Source: Paraconiothyrium sp. Pb-2020
Lineage: Eukaryota; Ascomycota; Dothideomycetes; Pleosporales; Didymosphaeriaceae
DNA length: 64,000 bases
Assembly: GCA_022419385.1 (NCBI GenBank)
Contig: JAJUBI010000006.1
Coordinates: 4,030,001 to 4,094,000 of the forward strand
Direction of reading: 5' to 3'
Shown: piece by piece, positions 55,340-64,000 of the stretch
Layout of the letters: each line of letters opens with the position of its first letter
Position numbering within the stretch: position 1 is the stretch's first letter
Made by a program: the position numbers and the translations under genes
The notes under the pieces: generated by a model
Database searches by the model: none
What the model saw: only the letters and a program-made list of their open reading frames with translations
Told to the model about the DNA's origin: nothing

Positions 55340-58300
55340 ATGGCGGCGTCCGAAACCTTGGGCGCAGTTGATCTCGTACGCACCTCCTCCCAGAGTTCCC
55401 ACATATCAAATGGCAGGAGGACTGGCACAGTGCGCGTCAGGCCCCTCAAACGCGCCTCGAATACATCCTTGGGTCGTACCCCGTCGCCCGCCGCCGACGA
55501 CAAGAGCCTGACATCATTCCCCTCGCTTTCGCCCACGCCCGACTCCTCTCCCGTCCAGTCGCGTGTCAATGGCTGGTTTCGCTCTGCTGTGGGCGCGGGC
55601 GAGCCCAGCGACAAACAGCCCGAGGACATACCCAGGAGCGCCCCAGACACGATCAAAACTGTTTCTCCGCCGCCTGAGCCAAACAAAAACACAGGTCCAG
55701 CCTCGACGGTGAGGAAGGTTACCAAGTCTACGCAGCAAATTGTCGGGAGCTTGGTAGAAAGATCAATCTCGGTCAGAGACCGTAGTGCGCTGTTCGATGA
55801 TACTCCGCCCGAAGTTTCTAAAGTCGCTGGCAATGTCCATCTTTCGAGCGACCAGAACATTCAAGATATGGTCGAGCAGACAGGCGCAGTAGCCTTGGTG
55901 CGGCAGATGGCAGGTGACCTAGCCCAGCGAGATGCGCAGATCACAGCTTTACGGCGAAGAGCTGAGGAGCGCGAGAGGATCCTGCGGAAGATGCTACAAG
56001 AATGCGAGGTTTCAAACATGGACATCGAGAACAGGCTCAGAGAATTAGAGAGAGGCCGAGGACGTGCGCAGACGCAAAACGGACTCGCAGGTGCAAGGAA
56101 ACGGGATAGCGAGGTCAATCTCCCTGGGCTACACCCAGACGATCCCATGGACCAGCGCATCGCTCGGGCTTTGGAGGACGAAATTACTGAGCACCCTGAC
56201 GCTTTGGGCTTTGATTCAGGTGACAATGGGCGGGAGTTAGACGGCGCGTCGATCGATTCTGTATCAGAGGCACCCAAGGAGCTTGGGCGCGGCAATTGGA
56301 GGAGTTTGCTCTTCAGCGGAACGAGTAGGAAGAGCAGCAGAGCCCCGTCCGTGGCGAGCATGATTGACAGAGACGCAGAGAGTATGTCCGCCCAGACTCG
56401 GTCACGAGCTTCTAGTGGAGCGAAACCGTCTCGCAAACCTATCAGCAACAATCTCTTTGTTCCACCCGGCACAGAACAGGGTGCTGTCCCCACGTTACGT
56501 CGGCTACAAAGCCAGGACCATATCCAATCTGATCAGCCTTCTCGGAGATCCTCAGGGTCAATCATGAATTGGACTTTGAAGATGGTCGCTGGCAATAGTC
56601 AGGGGAATGCTGTACGAGGTCGTAAAAGTGTCACATCCGATTCCGTGGACAGAACGGCGTCCATCGATTCTGCTAGGACAACGCAGTCAACGAAGTCGGG
56701 TCAGACAGCTGCTCAGCGACGTGCAGGACGCGTCCTTGGTCCTAACGGCACTATTAAAAGCATAACAGGAGAGAATCCAAAGAGTGCAGCGGCTATTACC
56801 CCGAGCCCGCAGCCGCCAGTCCGCGGATCTAGTAATCTAGGCCCTGTCGAGATGGACAGAATATTACCTGAAGACTCACGGCCTCCAACATTGGTCCAAA
56901 ATCACAACAGGTTCACGACAAACAATGAATATCTTACCGATAGGTTCGGATTTATCTACGATCAGCGTCGGAAGAAGAGACAAAGTGAGGCAGCTGCAGC
57001 ATTGACCAAGCAAAAGCGTAGCAGCAATGTAGAGTCTTTGGGTCACCATCGATCTGCACTTCACGAACTAGGCTTGGAAGATGATGGAGATGAAAACGCT
57101 CTTCAACCTACTCGCACAAACGATTCGCCCTCACCCTCGCGCCCTGCAAGCAGTGGTTCTGAAGAGCAATTGAATAAGGCTCCTACTAAGAGGTGGGCCG
57201 ACTACCTCAAGCTCGCTACTCATCCCACGGAACTGTTGTCCCATACGCCTGCGACGGGACCCATCACCACTGTCGACTCAGCCGAAGCCGAGATACTTGC
57301 GCCAAAACTTAGTCAGGTTGTGGTTGCCAAGCGGGGCTCTATGCCTTCTGTTAGTACGAACCCGGAGCCGTCGCCTTCTCGAACTGTATCTGCAAGAGGA
57401 GAATTCTCCATTTCTGCACCCTCTGGGCCGACGTCTCCCATCAGTCCCTTTCCTCCGCAGCCGCAAGCAGACCCCGTGAAGGCACTGCTTGAACAGCTTA
57501 CTGAGCTTCACGACAACCTCCAGAAGGAAAAGACAGTCAAGTGGAATGAGTTCCTCCGAAAAGTCCGCGCTGAGAGAAAGCGACAAGGCGAGGCAGTGGG
57601 TGCTGGTGAAGGTCGAGGCAAAGGGCTTGAGATGCCAGAGTCTCAGCTGACAGATGGTGAAATTGTCGGTGTCGCAGGTCTTGGAAACAAAGGAAAGGTC
57701 GGTCGCGCAAAATGGCAGGAGTTTCGTCGACTTGTGCTGGGAGGCATTCCTGTCACCTACCGAGCGAAGATCTGGGCTGAATGCAGTGGGGCTTCCGCTC
57801 TGCGTATTCCTGGATACTACGAGGATCTCATCAACAACGGAGAGGATAACCCAAGCATTGTCGCGCAGATCCAGATGGACATCACGCGTACGCTTACGGA
57901 CAACATCTTCTTTCGCAAAGGCCCAGGAGTTCACAAACTAAACGAAGTACTTCTCGCCTATTCGCGGCGTAATCCCGAAGTAGGCTACTGCCAAGGCATG
58001 AATCTCATCACCGCCTGCCTTTTGTTGATCATGCCCACCGCTGAAGACGCATTCTGGGTTCTCGCCACAATGATCGAGAACATCCTGCCCCAGAACTACT
58101 ACGACCAACACTTGCTCACGTCTCGAGCCGACCAGTCTGTTCTGCGCGAGTACGTCGTCGAACTGCTCCCCAACCTATCAAACCACCTTGAGCTACTAGA
58201 AATCGAGCTCGAAGCCCTCACCTTCCAATGGTTCCTCTCCGTCTTTACCGACTGTCTCTCCGCTGAAGCGCTATACCGCGTCTGGGACATCGTCCTCTGC

Positions 58301-58831
58301 ATGCAAGACGGCTCGACGTTTCTCTTTCAAGTCGCACTAGCTCTGCTCAAACTGAACGAGAAGCAACTCCTGCAGTGCGATACACCGGCCGCCATCTACC
58401 ACTACATCAATCACCAGATGACAAACCACGCTATCAGCATCGATGGCCTGATCCAAGCGAGCGATGCACTCAACAAGGAGGTCAAGCGCAAGGACGTTGA
58501 GGAACGCCGCGCACGCGCTGTGGCTCACGAGCAGGAGCTCATGCGGCAGCGGGAAGAGGCGCGCCAGGAGCGTGCAAGGAGGCACGCCAGCAAGAGATCT
58601 GGAGAGTCGGCACGCGAGCAGGAGGAGGTTACTGCTAGCGAGCCGCCATCCATTTCAGCGAGTCTAAACGCAGAGCTGTCGTTGCAGACGAGTCCTATGC
58701 GGACGCCGCTTTCGAGCGCAACACGAAGAAGCGAAGAGGAAGAGGAGGCCGATCTCTTGAACCAGAGCTTAGAGAATCTGACAGCGAGGACGCCGATGCC
58801 TATCGAGGAGGAGAGTCTGTGGCGCGCTTAA
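55340..58831 (+). CDS. TBC-domain GTPase-activating protein for Rab GTPases
   Basis: A single exon of 1163 residues with ATG at 55340. The long N-terminal half is Ser/Pro/Thr-rich and disordered, with a coiled coil at about 188-245 (A-Q-I-T-A-L-R-R-R-A-E-E-R-E-R-I-L). The TBC domain (about 795-1011) carries the arginine finger in Q-M-D-I-T-R-T and the glutamine finger in G-Y-C-Q-G-M-N, both intact. It is followed by W-V-L-A-T-M-I-E-N-I-L-P and a charged C-terminal coil rich in Glu/Arg. TBC proteins speed GTP hydrolysis by Rabs in vesicle transport. The architecture resembles fungal Gyp/Mdr1-type proteins, but I cannot name the Rab. No introns or lesions. Confidence 0.93.
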   Translation: MAASETLGAVDLVRTSSQSSHISNGRRTGTVRVRPLKRASNTSLGRTPSPAADDKSLTSFPSLSPTPDSSPVQSRVNGWFRSAVGAGEPSDKQPEDIPRSAPDTIKTVSPPPEPNKNTGPASTVRKVTKSTQQIVGSLVERSISVRDRSALFDDTPPEVSKVAGNVHLSSDQNIQDMVEQTGAVALVRQMAGDLAQRDAQITALRRRAEERERILRKMLQECEVSNMDIENRLRELERGRGRAQTQNGLAGARKRDSEVNLPGLHPDDPMDQRIARALEDEITEHPDALGFDSGDNGRELDGASIDSVSEAPKELGRGNWRSLLFSGTSRKSSRAPSVASMIDRDAESMSAQTRSRASSGAKPSRKPISNNLFVPPGTEQGAVPTLRRLQSQDHIQSDQPSRRSSGSIMNWTLKMVAGNSQGNAVRGRKSVTSDSVDRTASIDSARTTQSTKSGQTAAQRRAGRVLGPNGTIKSITGENPKSAAAITPSPQPPVRGSSNLGPVEMDRILPEDSRPPTLVQNHNRFTTNNEYLTDRFGFIYDQRRKKRQSEAAAALTKQKRSSNVESLGHHRSALHELGLEDDGDENALQPTRTNDSPSPSRPASSGSEEQLNKAPTKRWADYLKLATHPTELLSHTPATGPITTVDSAEAEILAPKLSQVVVAKRGSMPSVSTNPEPSPSRTVSARGEFSISAPSGPTSPISPFPPQPQADPVKALLEQLTELHDNLQKEKTVKWNEFLRKVRAERKRQGEAVGAGEGRGKGLEMPESQLTDGEIVGVAGLGNKGKVGRAKWQEFRRLVLGGIPVTYRAKIWAECSGASALRIPGYYEDLINNGEDNPSIVAQIQMDITRTLTDNIFFRKGPGVHKLNEVLLAYSRRNPEVGYCQGMNLITACLLLIMPTAEDAFWVLATMIENILPQNYYDQHLLTSRADQSVLREYVVELLPNLSNHLELLEIELEALTFQWFLSVFTDCLSAEALYRVWDIVLCMQDGSTFLFQVALALLKLNEKQLLQCDTPAAIYHYINHQMTNHAISIDGLIQASDALNKEVKRKDVEERRARAVAHEQELMRQREEARQERARRHASKRSGESAREQEEVTASEPPSISASLNAELSLQTSPMRTPLSSATRRSEEEEEADLLNQSLENLTARTPMPIEEESLWRA

Positions 58832-59399
58832 ATCACGCCAAACGTACCCCATTTCAGTACGCTGCCGTGCCTTTTTCTCATTTCAGCACGTTCCTTTTGC
58901 GGGTGGTGGAAATTTTTGCTTTTGATACCCCATATCCCCGATCACTCGTTCGAACTTTTCCTCTTTGTCATACTTGCATGGGCGGCGTAAGGAATCATAG
59001 CATACATATACCCCCAGAATGCGCGGTGGTTGGCTTCCACCAATTAGGCTTCGGCCCAGTCTTCAGTAGTGAAATGAACTTGACATTAGACATTAAATTT
59101 TAGTATGTGGTATGTGGTATGTAGTGTGAAAGAATGCATTGGAGCTATGAGAGCAAGTCTCTGTGCCAGACCAAGAAGGTCGCCTTACACCGAACACCCC
59201 AGGATGCGTGAAGTGAAGGAGCATTATATGCATCATCTTGCTGGACGCCTGACAATGTGCTGCAGGCCGCAGATCACGATCAGATTGGAAGTATTCCCAA
59301 GGCCATGCCTAGAAGCCAAAGTCACGCCGGACCATCTTATGCTACACTGAAAGAAAAAAAAAACTCCCACGAACAATGCGATGCGTGTCCTCCAGCTTC
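58832..59399. other. Convergent intergenic region
   Basis: 3' flanks of the TBC gene and the membrane hypothetical. A TATGTGG/TATGTGG/TATGTAG heptamer repeat lies at 59104-59124. Confidence 0.5.
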
Positions 59400-61028
59400 T
59401 CAACTCGGATCATACTCCTCTCCAATTCCACTCCCCCACCGCATTGCTCCAAACGAACCCTTAACCTGTTCCGAGGTCACACCCTCCCTGCTTCCCTTCC
59501 TGCTGTGCGAGATTGTAGGCACACTTTCAAAGCTCCCAGCCCTGATGCAAGTCACCGGTGGACCCTCTCTAGCAGCTGAAGAAAACGGCCCATACGTCCG
59601 TTGCGAATGTTGTGGATCGATGTACTCCTCGGAGCGTCTGAGCCAGCGTGCAGTCTCCGTATCATGACTGCCCAGCTGTCCGGAGCGCGCATCGCGGTCA
59701 TGAAAGTATGTTGCAACAACAGTCAAGAGGAAAGTGTAAACGGCTAGGAACGGGAAGATGATGGAGGAAAAGAAACTTTCGATTCCGCAAGAGTGTGATT
59801 GGGGGTCGGAGACATCTTCGGGTTCAATGGAGTGATCCAATGCAATTCCGAGAGCTTCCCATAACGGAGGCATATGTGTTGATATCAGAGAGGTCGTCTC
59901 GTCTGCTGTTGCTAGTCCTTCCGCTGCTGAAGGAGCTTCATCCGTCGAGTCTTGCTGTTCCGCGAGAGACGAGCGTTTCTTTCTCGCTTGCTTGTCGGGT
60001 TGGTTCCCGGAGCTCCATCTCCTGAGAGTTCGCTCTGATAGCTCCGCTTCGGGACAGCGCCAGCAGTCCCGCAGGTCGATGAAAGATGCGGTTTTCTTCA
60101 TAGGAGGCTTGTAACCGGCTGGATAATTGGGTCGGTCAAATGGCTGGTAGGAGGGTCCTTTGAAGGTGCCCATAAGTTTTTCGGGGGAGGATTTGGATGT
60201 CATGGTGTCCGAAGAATGAAGGGGGTGCGAGGTGTCGTGGGAGACGCCGGTTTGGTTTGGTTCCACGGCAGCGCAGGAAGCTCCGGTTTGAAAATGTCTC
60301 CCGGCGTTGTGAGCGGGTCTAGGTCGGCGTGGTTCCTTCAAAAGCATATGCGGCAAACATGTTCGTTGCTTGGATGGCACATACAAAGCATTGTTTGGTG
60401 TTGATGGAAGAATCTTGATAGTTGGGATTTTGCCGAGCAGCGGGACTGAATGTTGAACTTCTGGGGTAGGAGGCAGAATGTTTATTCGCGGAGCTTTGAA
60501 AGGCGCCGGCGGTGTTTGCGAAGTTTCTGGGTTAGGAGGTAAGACGTTGACATAAGAGGTCAGAACAAGAAGGGACGAAGGAGGGGAGGATGCTGGCTTC
60601 CACGATGAGACCCAGACAACCTTTCCAACGTTTTTGTTGCTCTTCAAGGGAAGCCGTCTGCATTTTCGAAAGCGTGCTCTGTGGAGAGACGTCTTCTGAG
60701 CATCAGGTCGAGGAGGTGACATCTCGGAGAGGAGGGTAGATAGGCTGGAGCTTGACTCCATGCTTTCGGGAGCGGTGACTCTCATGGCGGGTCCACTATT
60801 GGAATTGTCTGGATGCACAGGCGCAGAGGTATGAGCAAGGCTGTCGCAATACGTGCGTGTGTTGACAATGTAATAGGACACCGCTTTTGAGTGCCTGAGA
60901 GGGCAGATTTGTTTCGATGCTGCGCAACTGTGGGGAGCGTCCGCCCGGGTATATGAATCGATATTTCGTAGGTGGCTAGGATTGTGTTGGGCATGAGTCC
61001 GCGGATGATAGTGTCGTGCTGGTGGCAT
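59400..61028 (-). CDS. Hypothetical single-pass membrane protein
   Basis: 542 residues from ATG 61028; the ATG at 60785 (residue 82, M-R-V-T-A-P-E) is an equally likely start. Most of the chain is Ser/Pro-rich and low in order. A short motif recurs about every 25-30 residues: N-V-L-P-P-N-P-E, N-I-L-P-P-T-P-E and K-I-L-P-S-T-P-N. One hydrophobic helix lies near residues 417-441 (F-F-S-S-I-I-F-P-F-L-A-V-Y-T-F-L-L), followed by a hydrophilic tail of about 100 residues. I do not recognise the family; the length and codon use suggest a real gene. Confidence 0.6.
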   Translation of the reverse strand: MPPARHYHPRTHAQHNPSHLRNIDSYTRADAPHSCAASKQICPLRHSKAVSYYIVNTRTYCDSLAHTSAPVHPDNSNSGPAMRVTAPESMESSSSLSTLLSEMSPPRPDAQKTSLHRARFRKCRRLPLKSNKNVGKVVWVSSWKPASSPPSSLLVLTSYVNVLPPNPETSQTPPAPFKAPRINILPPTPEVQHSVPLLGKIPTIKILPSTPNNALYVPSKQRTCLPHMLLKEPRRPRPAHNAGRHFQTGASCAAVEPNQTGVSHDTSHPLHSSDTMTSKSSPEKLMGTFKGPSYQPFDRPNYPAGYKPPMKKTASFIDLRDCWRCPEAELSERTLRRWSSGNQPDKQARKKRSSLAEQQDSTDEAPSAAEGLATADETTSLISTHMPPLWEALGIALDHSIEPEDVSDPQSHSCGIESFFSSIIFPFLAVYTFLLTVVATYFHDRDARSGQLGSHDTETARWLRRSEEYIDPQHSQRTYGPFSSAAREGPPVTCIRAGSFESVPTISHSRKGSREGVTSEQVKGSFGAMRWGSGIGEEYDPS

Positions 61029-64000
61029 GCGGATAATGTTCGAATATCTGACTTTTACAAGCTCAACTTGTTCAATACAATCTTATAAGGAAGATAAGAT
61101 AAAAGGTTTACGGACAAAGCGTCCCGCTGGATTGCTCGTCTTCATGTGTTACAGCCGTCAAAAGTAGGTCAGCACCGCGGATGTGCTCCTCGGCCTCATG
61201 GTGGTCGGCCAGTGTCCTCCCAACTGCTCGGGTCGCGATGACGAACCTTGATGTATGTAACGCCGTTTTGGTCGTGCCACATTGGCTACCATATAATTTT
61301 CAAAGCTGGGGTGAGGCTCCGCGGGGCAATTTCAACGGAACTGGACCATCTCGCCGCACCTTTTAATGTGTCCCGGTTACTTATTGCAAGGGATGGTGTT
61401 CATCGTGAGACTTGTCGACCATCATCGCCACCCGAGTGTCGCGTCTCTACGGGTCGTGATACACACACTTCTCCCTCTTCGCATCGTCTCTTTGATTCTT
61501 CTTCCGCAAGACGATGTTCGGTCACCGTTGAGGCCAAGCAATTCCGCTGCCATCCTGAATCTAGTGCTCCTTCCAATACATTCCTCCACGCCATTAGCCT
61601 CAACATGTAACGCTAAAAACCCAGCACGCGTTCGTGTTCGCAGAGTTTGGGATTCAACCTAAGTAAGTATCGGATGTGACATTATCGGATGCGAGGAAAA
61701 AAAAAGACAGGATATAACACGGGAATGTCGGGTATAAGAGCGTCCCCCTTTCGAAGCTAAAAAGACAAGTTTTCCGTTACCGGGAATCGCTAGTCAATGT
61801 TAGTCATTGTGATCGTTGGGCAGATTGAACTGGCGCAACTTACAACCCGGCTCTCGTCGGAGGCTGACATTGGCTCAAAGGCTGATGAAAGCGACGGATG
61901 CTAGCCGATCTGAGTTGAATTAGGACGTGTTTGACTGAAGCTGATGGCAGTCAACACTTACACACCATAACGGATGACCGTATCTGATTGGATGGCAAAT
62001 TTTTGACACAACTATAATATATACCAGTGCCAATAGGAATACGTAGCAACGTGCACGTAAAACGAATTCCTGTTTATGGTTTATGGTAATGTGATGGGTA
62101 GTAAGTGGGGTTGTGGATAGCTCGAGTGCGGCTCGCTTGTTAGCTGCGTGATCGCATTTACTATTGGTTCTGTTGAAATCTCATGACAAAGAAGCGATTG
62201 ATGCATCACTCACATATGTGACGGATATGTACATACATGCTATTTCACGGCTCGAATTCGTGTTGTCGCTGCTCTGCTTGAGATCCTCCATTTGGTAGCA
62301 GAGGGAACTGATTCTCCTGTCTCCGCGTCGCTTTCTCTCCGGTGCAATAGCGCTTTTTATTCACGGGTTTCGGGAAGTAATGCACTACACTTATTGCCAG
62401 TAAAGAAAGTTGTAGTAAATATGTTGGGCAATTTAGAGGAGATTGAAGACACCATTCCCTGTTACCAGTCTTCTGATTCAAGTCTTCTGCCATCGATCGA
62501 AGATCTGAAGGAACTGGCGGTATCCCTAGAACCCGATTGATTCGCAGGTCGGCGAGATTGATTCAGGGTGCCCATCTGACATTGCACTCCCGCACACATT
62601 TGAAGTGACATTACAATGACTAGATAGAATGTGATCATTCCTTTGAACGCAACTTACTGCGACTTGGGGAACAAGGAGGCAGAGTTAGTTGCGTACGATT
62701 TGTATCTCGCCCGTCTAATATCACAATCGACTGATGACCGATATGTACGGATTTGAGATTGGGGACGCCAGAATTACACGCGCGAAAAGGGTGATTTGGA
62801 AAGGGGAAAGTACTGATTGTACCTCAGGGTACCGAATATTCGAGATACGAGATATCACTGACCTACCCATAGGTTGTAGGGGTGGTCAGAGACAGGTACC
62901 GCGATGAGGAGCAATAGAAGCTTCCTCTAGATCTTCTTCATGTTGTGACCCATTGATCGGGCGAAAACGCAACGAGCAGTCTCTGCAAGCAGTGTGGTAG
63001 TTGAATCGTGGCTACATTCTGAACGTGCGGTATCTTGTATGGTTATCTTAGGCGAGGTGATTACTCTGTCTGGACGGCTATCCATCCGAATTGATTAACT
63101 CGGACACGAAAACCTAAATTCCCGTTTGAACCTGATGAAGGGCCTTTGAAGCCAATGCATAAAGGTTGAAAAAGGTCAACGAATGGGTAAGAGGTCTCGA
63201 GCAGAGTCCAGAAGAGATTTAGTGACGGGCGGAAGCCTTCGTCAGCCATGACCTACTCTTCTTACCGACAAAACCCTTTCGTTTTCTTGCAACTGTTTCA
63301 CACTTTGTGTTCCAGGAGCCCTGCTTTTGTTCACACCCTACCTATGCAAGCATCCTCAGCCCTTTGCCATGCTCAACTCAACTACCACTTAGTTTAATAC
63401 TCGCCCTCCTCAACACACCCAAAGGAGAACACCTCAGGCACTAAACCTCCCATCCCCACCTCGTACCCCAAAACACTCCACCCCACATCCAAGACCTATC
63501 CAATAGTCCACCCCACATCTCACGAGTCAATACAGTGCAAACCCCCGGCGGGATACTCTTCTTGGCACCAAGATCGCAAATCGGAGCGAGTCGAACCGTG
63601 TCCATCGAATATGCAACTTCTTGACAAGCGTGGGACCTTGGCTCGCAGCCACGCGGCAGCCTCTTGCAAGAGCGAGCGCCACAGACTGCCGAGAACCGAG
63701 CAGTGATCGGAGAAGCGCGCGTGGACTCGAAACCGCACTACGATAGAGAAACGCGTGGAAAGAAGGCGGAACAGGCCCACAGCGTCGCATCAGGTCTGTC
63801 AGACGTTACGTCTCATCGGTGGACAGGTTAGGCAGCGAAGAAAATACTGTCTCTCCATTACGCGGTGCCAGTGGTTTCTACCCTCAGTAAAAGAGCCGCA
63901 GAGCCGCAGAGCCGCGTAGCTATCTCCATCTTACGCGCGATGTGATTTCGCCTCAGCGCGACTGTCCCTGAGCCACGGTACGTATTCCTCCCGCGCACAC
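61029..64000. other. 3-kb region without a recognised gene
   Basis: Only short open frames are seen on both strands, none with a domain. The right end holds C-rich DNA with TCCACCCCACATC repeated 30 bp apart (63477-63489, 63507-63519) and three GAGCCGCA units at 63893-63916. Confidence 0.5.
63893..63916. repeat. GAGCCGCA octamer repeat, three copies
   Basis: Two perfect units and a third ending in G instead of A. Confidence 0.85.

Noticed and set aside
63571..63605. Second tRNA (B-box-like GGTTCGACTCG on the minus strand)
   Set aside because: The T stem does not pair, and no A box or acceptor pairing is found upstream.
1..64000. Transposon, LTR or provirus
   Set aside because: No reverse transcriptase, transposase or integrase motif and no long terminal repeats were seen in any open frame.

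Overview
The window looks like nuclear DNA of a filamentous ascomycete, most probably a Dothideomycete (inference). The evidence is many short introns of about 45-60 nt with GTANGT-type donors, fungal Zn2Cys6 regulators, a fungal-type protein kinase C, GH76/GH105/GH35 secreted glycosidases and mitochondrial ribosomal proteins of fungal type. Genes are spaced by 0.05-3 kb and lie on both strands. I see no transposase, reverse transcriptase or LTR.

Layout. 1-6.1 kb: the end of a partial gene, a probable intron-containing tRNA, a secreted GH105 enzyme, a GH76-like enzyme and a small cysteine-rich surface protein. 6.8-12.9 kb: no credible protein gene. This stretch is filled by degenerate short modules that on the minus strand pair GAC(C/T)AAAA with, 10-25 nt later, an ATG in a recurring GC-rich context. 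Three TATA boxes point the same way. 13.4-17.3 kb: protein kinase C (minus). 18.3-19.4 kb: a Rossmann-fold oxidoreductase. 22.0-24.95 kb: a Zn2Cys6 regulator, followed by a five-exon GH35 beta-galactosidase (26.5-29.75 kb). 29.8-31.8 kb: a patatin-domain lipase-like protein. 32.6-36.6 kb: a small F-box-like protein and a second Zn2Cys6 regulator. 37.6-51.9 kb: housekeeping genes dominated by mitochondrial translation (uL2m, uL10m, mitochondrial prolyl-tRNA synthetase, uL23m), together with a B-type cyclin, a HIT protein and an RGG protein. 52.4-61.0 kb: a PRISE-like reductase, a SprT/Spartan protease, a TBC RabGAP and a membrane-anchored hypothetical protein. 61.0-64.0 kb: no gene seen.

How genes may work together. 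The two regulators and three glycosidases could serve plant or cell-wall polysaccharide use (inference from proximity only). Four genes within 14 kb supply mitochondrial protein synthesis. PKC, cyclin B, the RabGAP and Spartan are core growth and genome-maintenance genes.

Caveat that matters for users: three otherwise well conserved genes (PKC, cyclin B, the patatin protein) carry single-base deletions, mostly in short C/G or A runs, and PKC also has one in-frame TAG. Either the sequence has homopolymer errors, or this is a decaying duplicate region.
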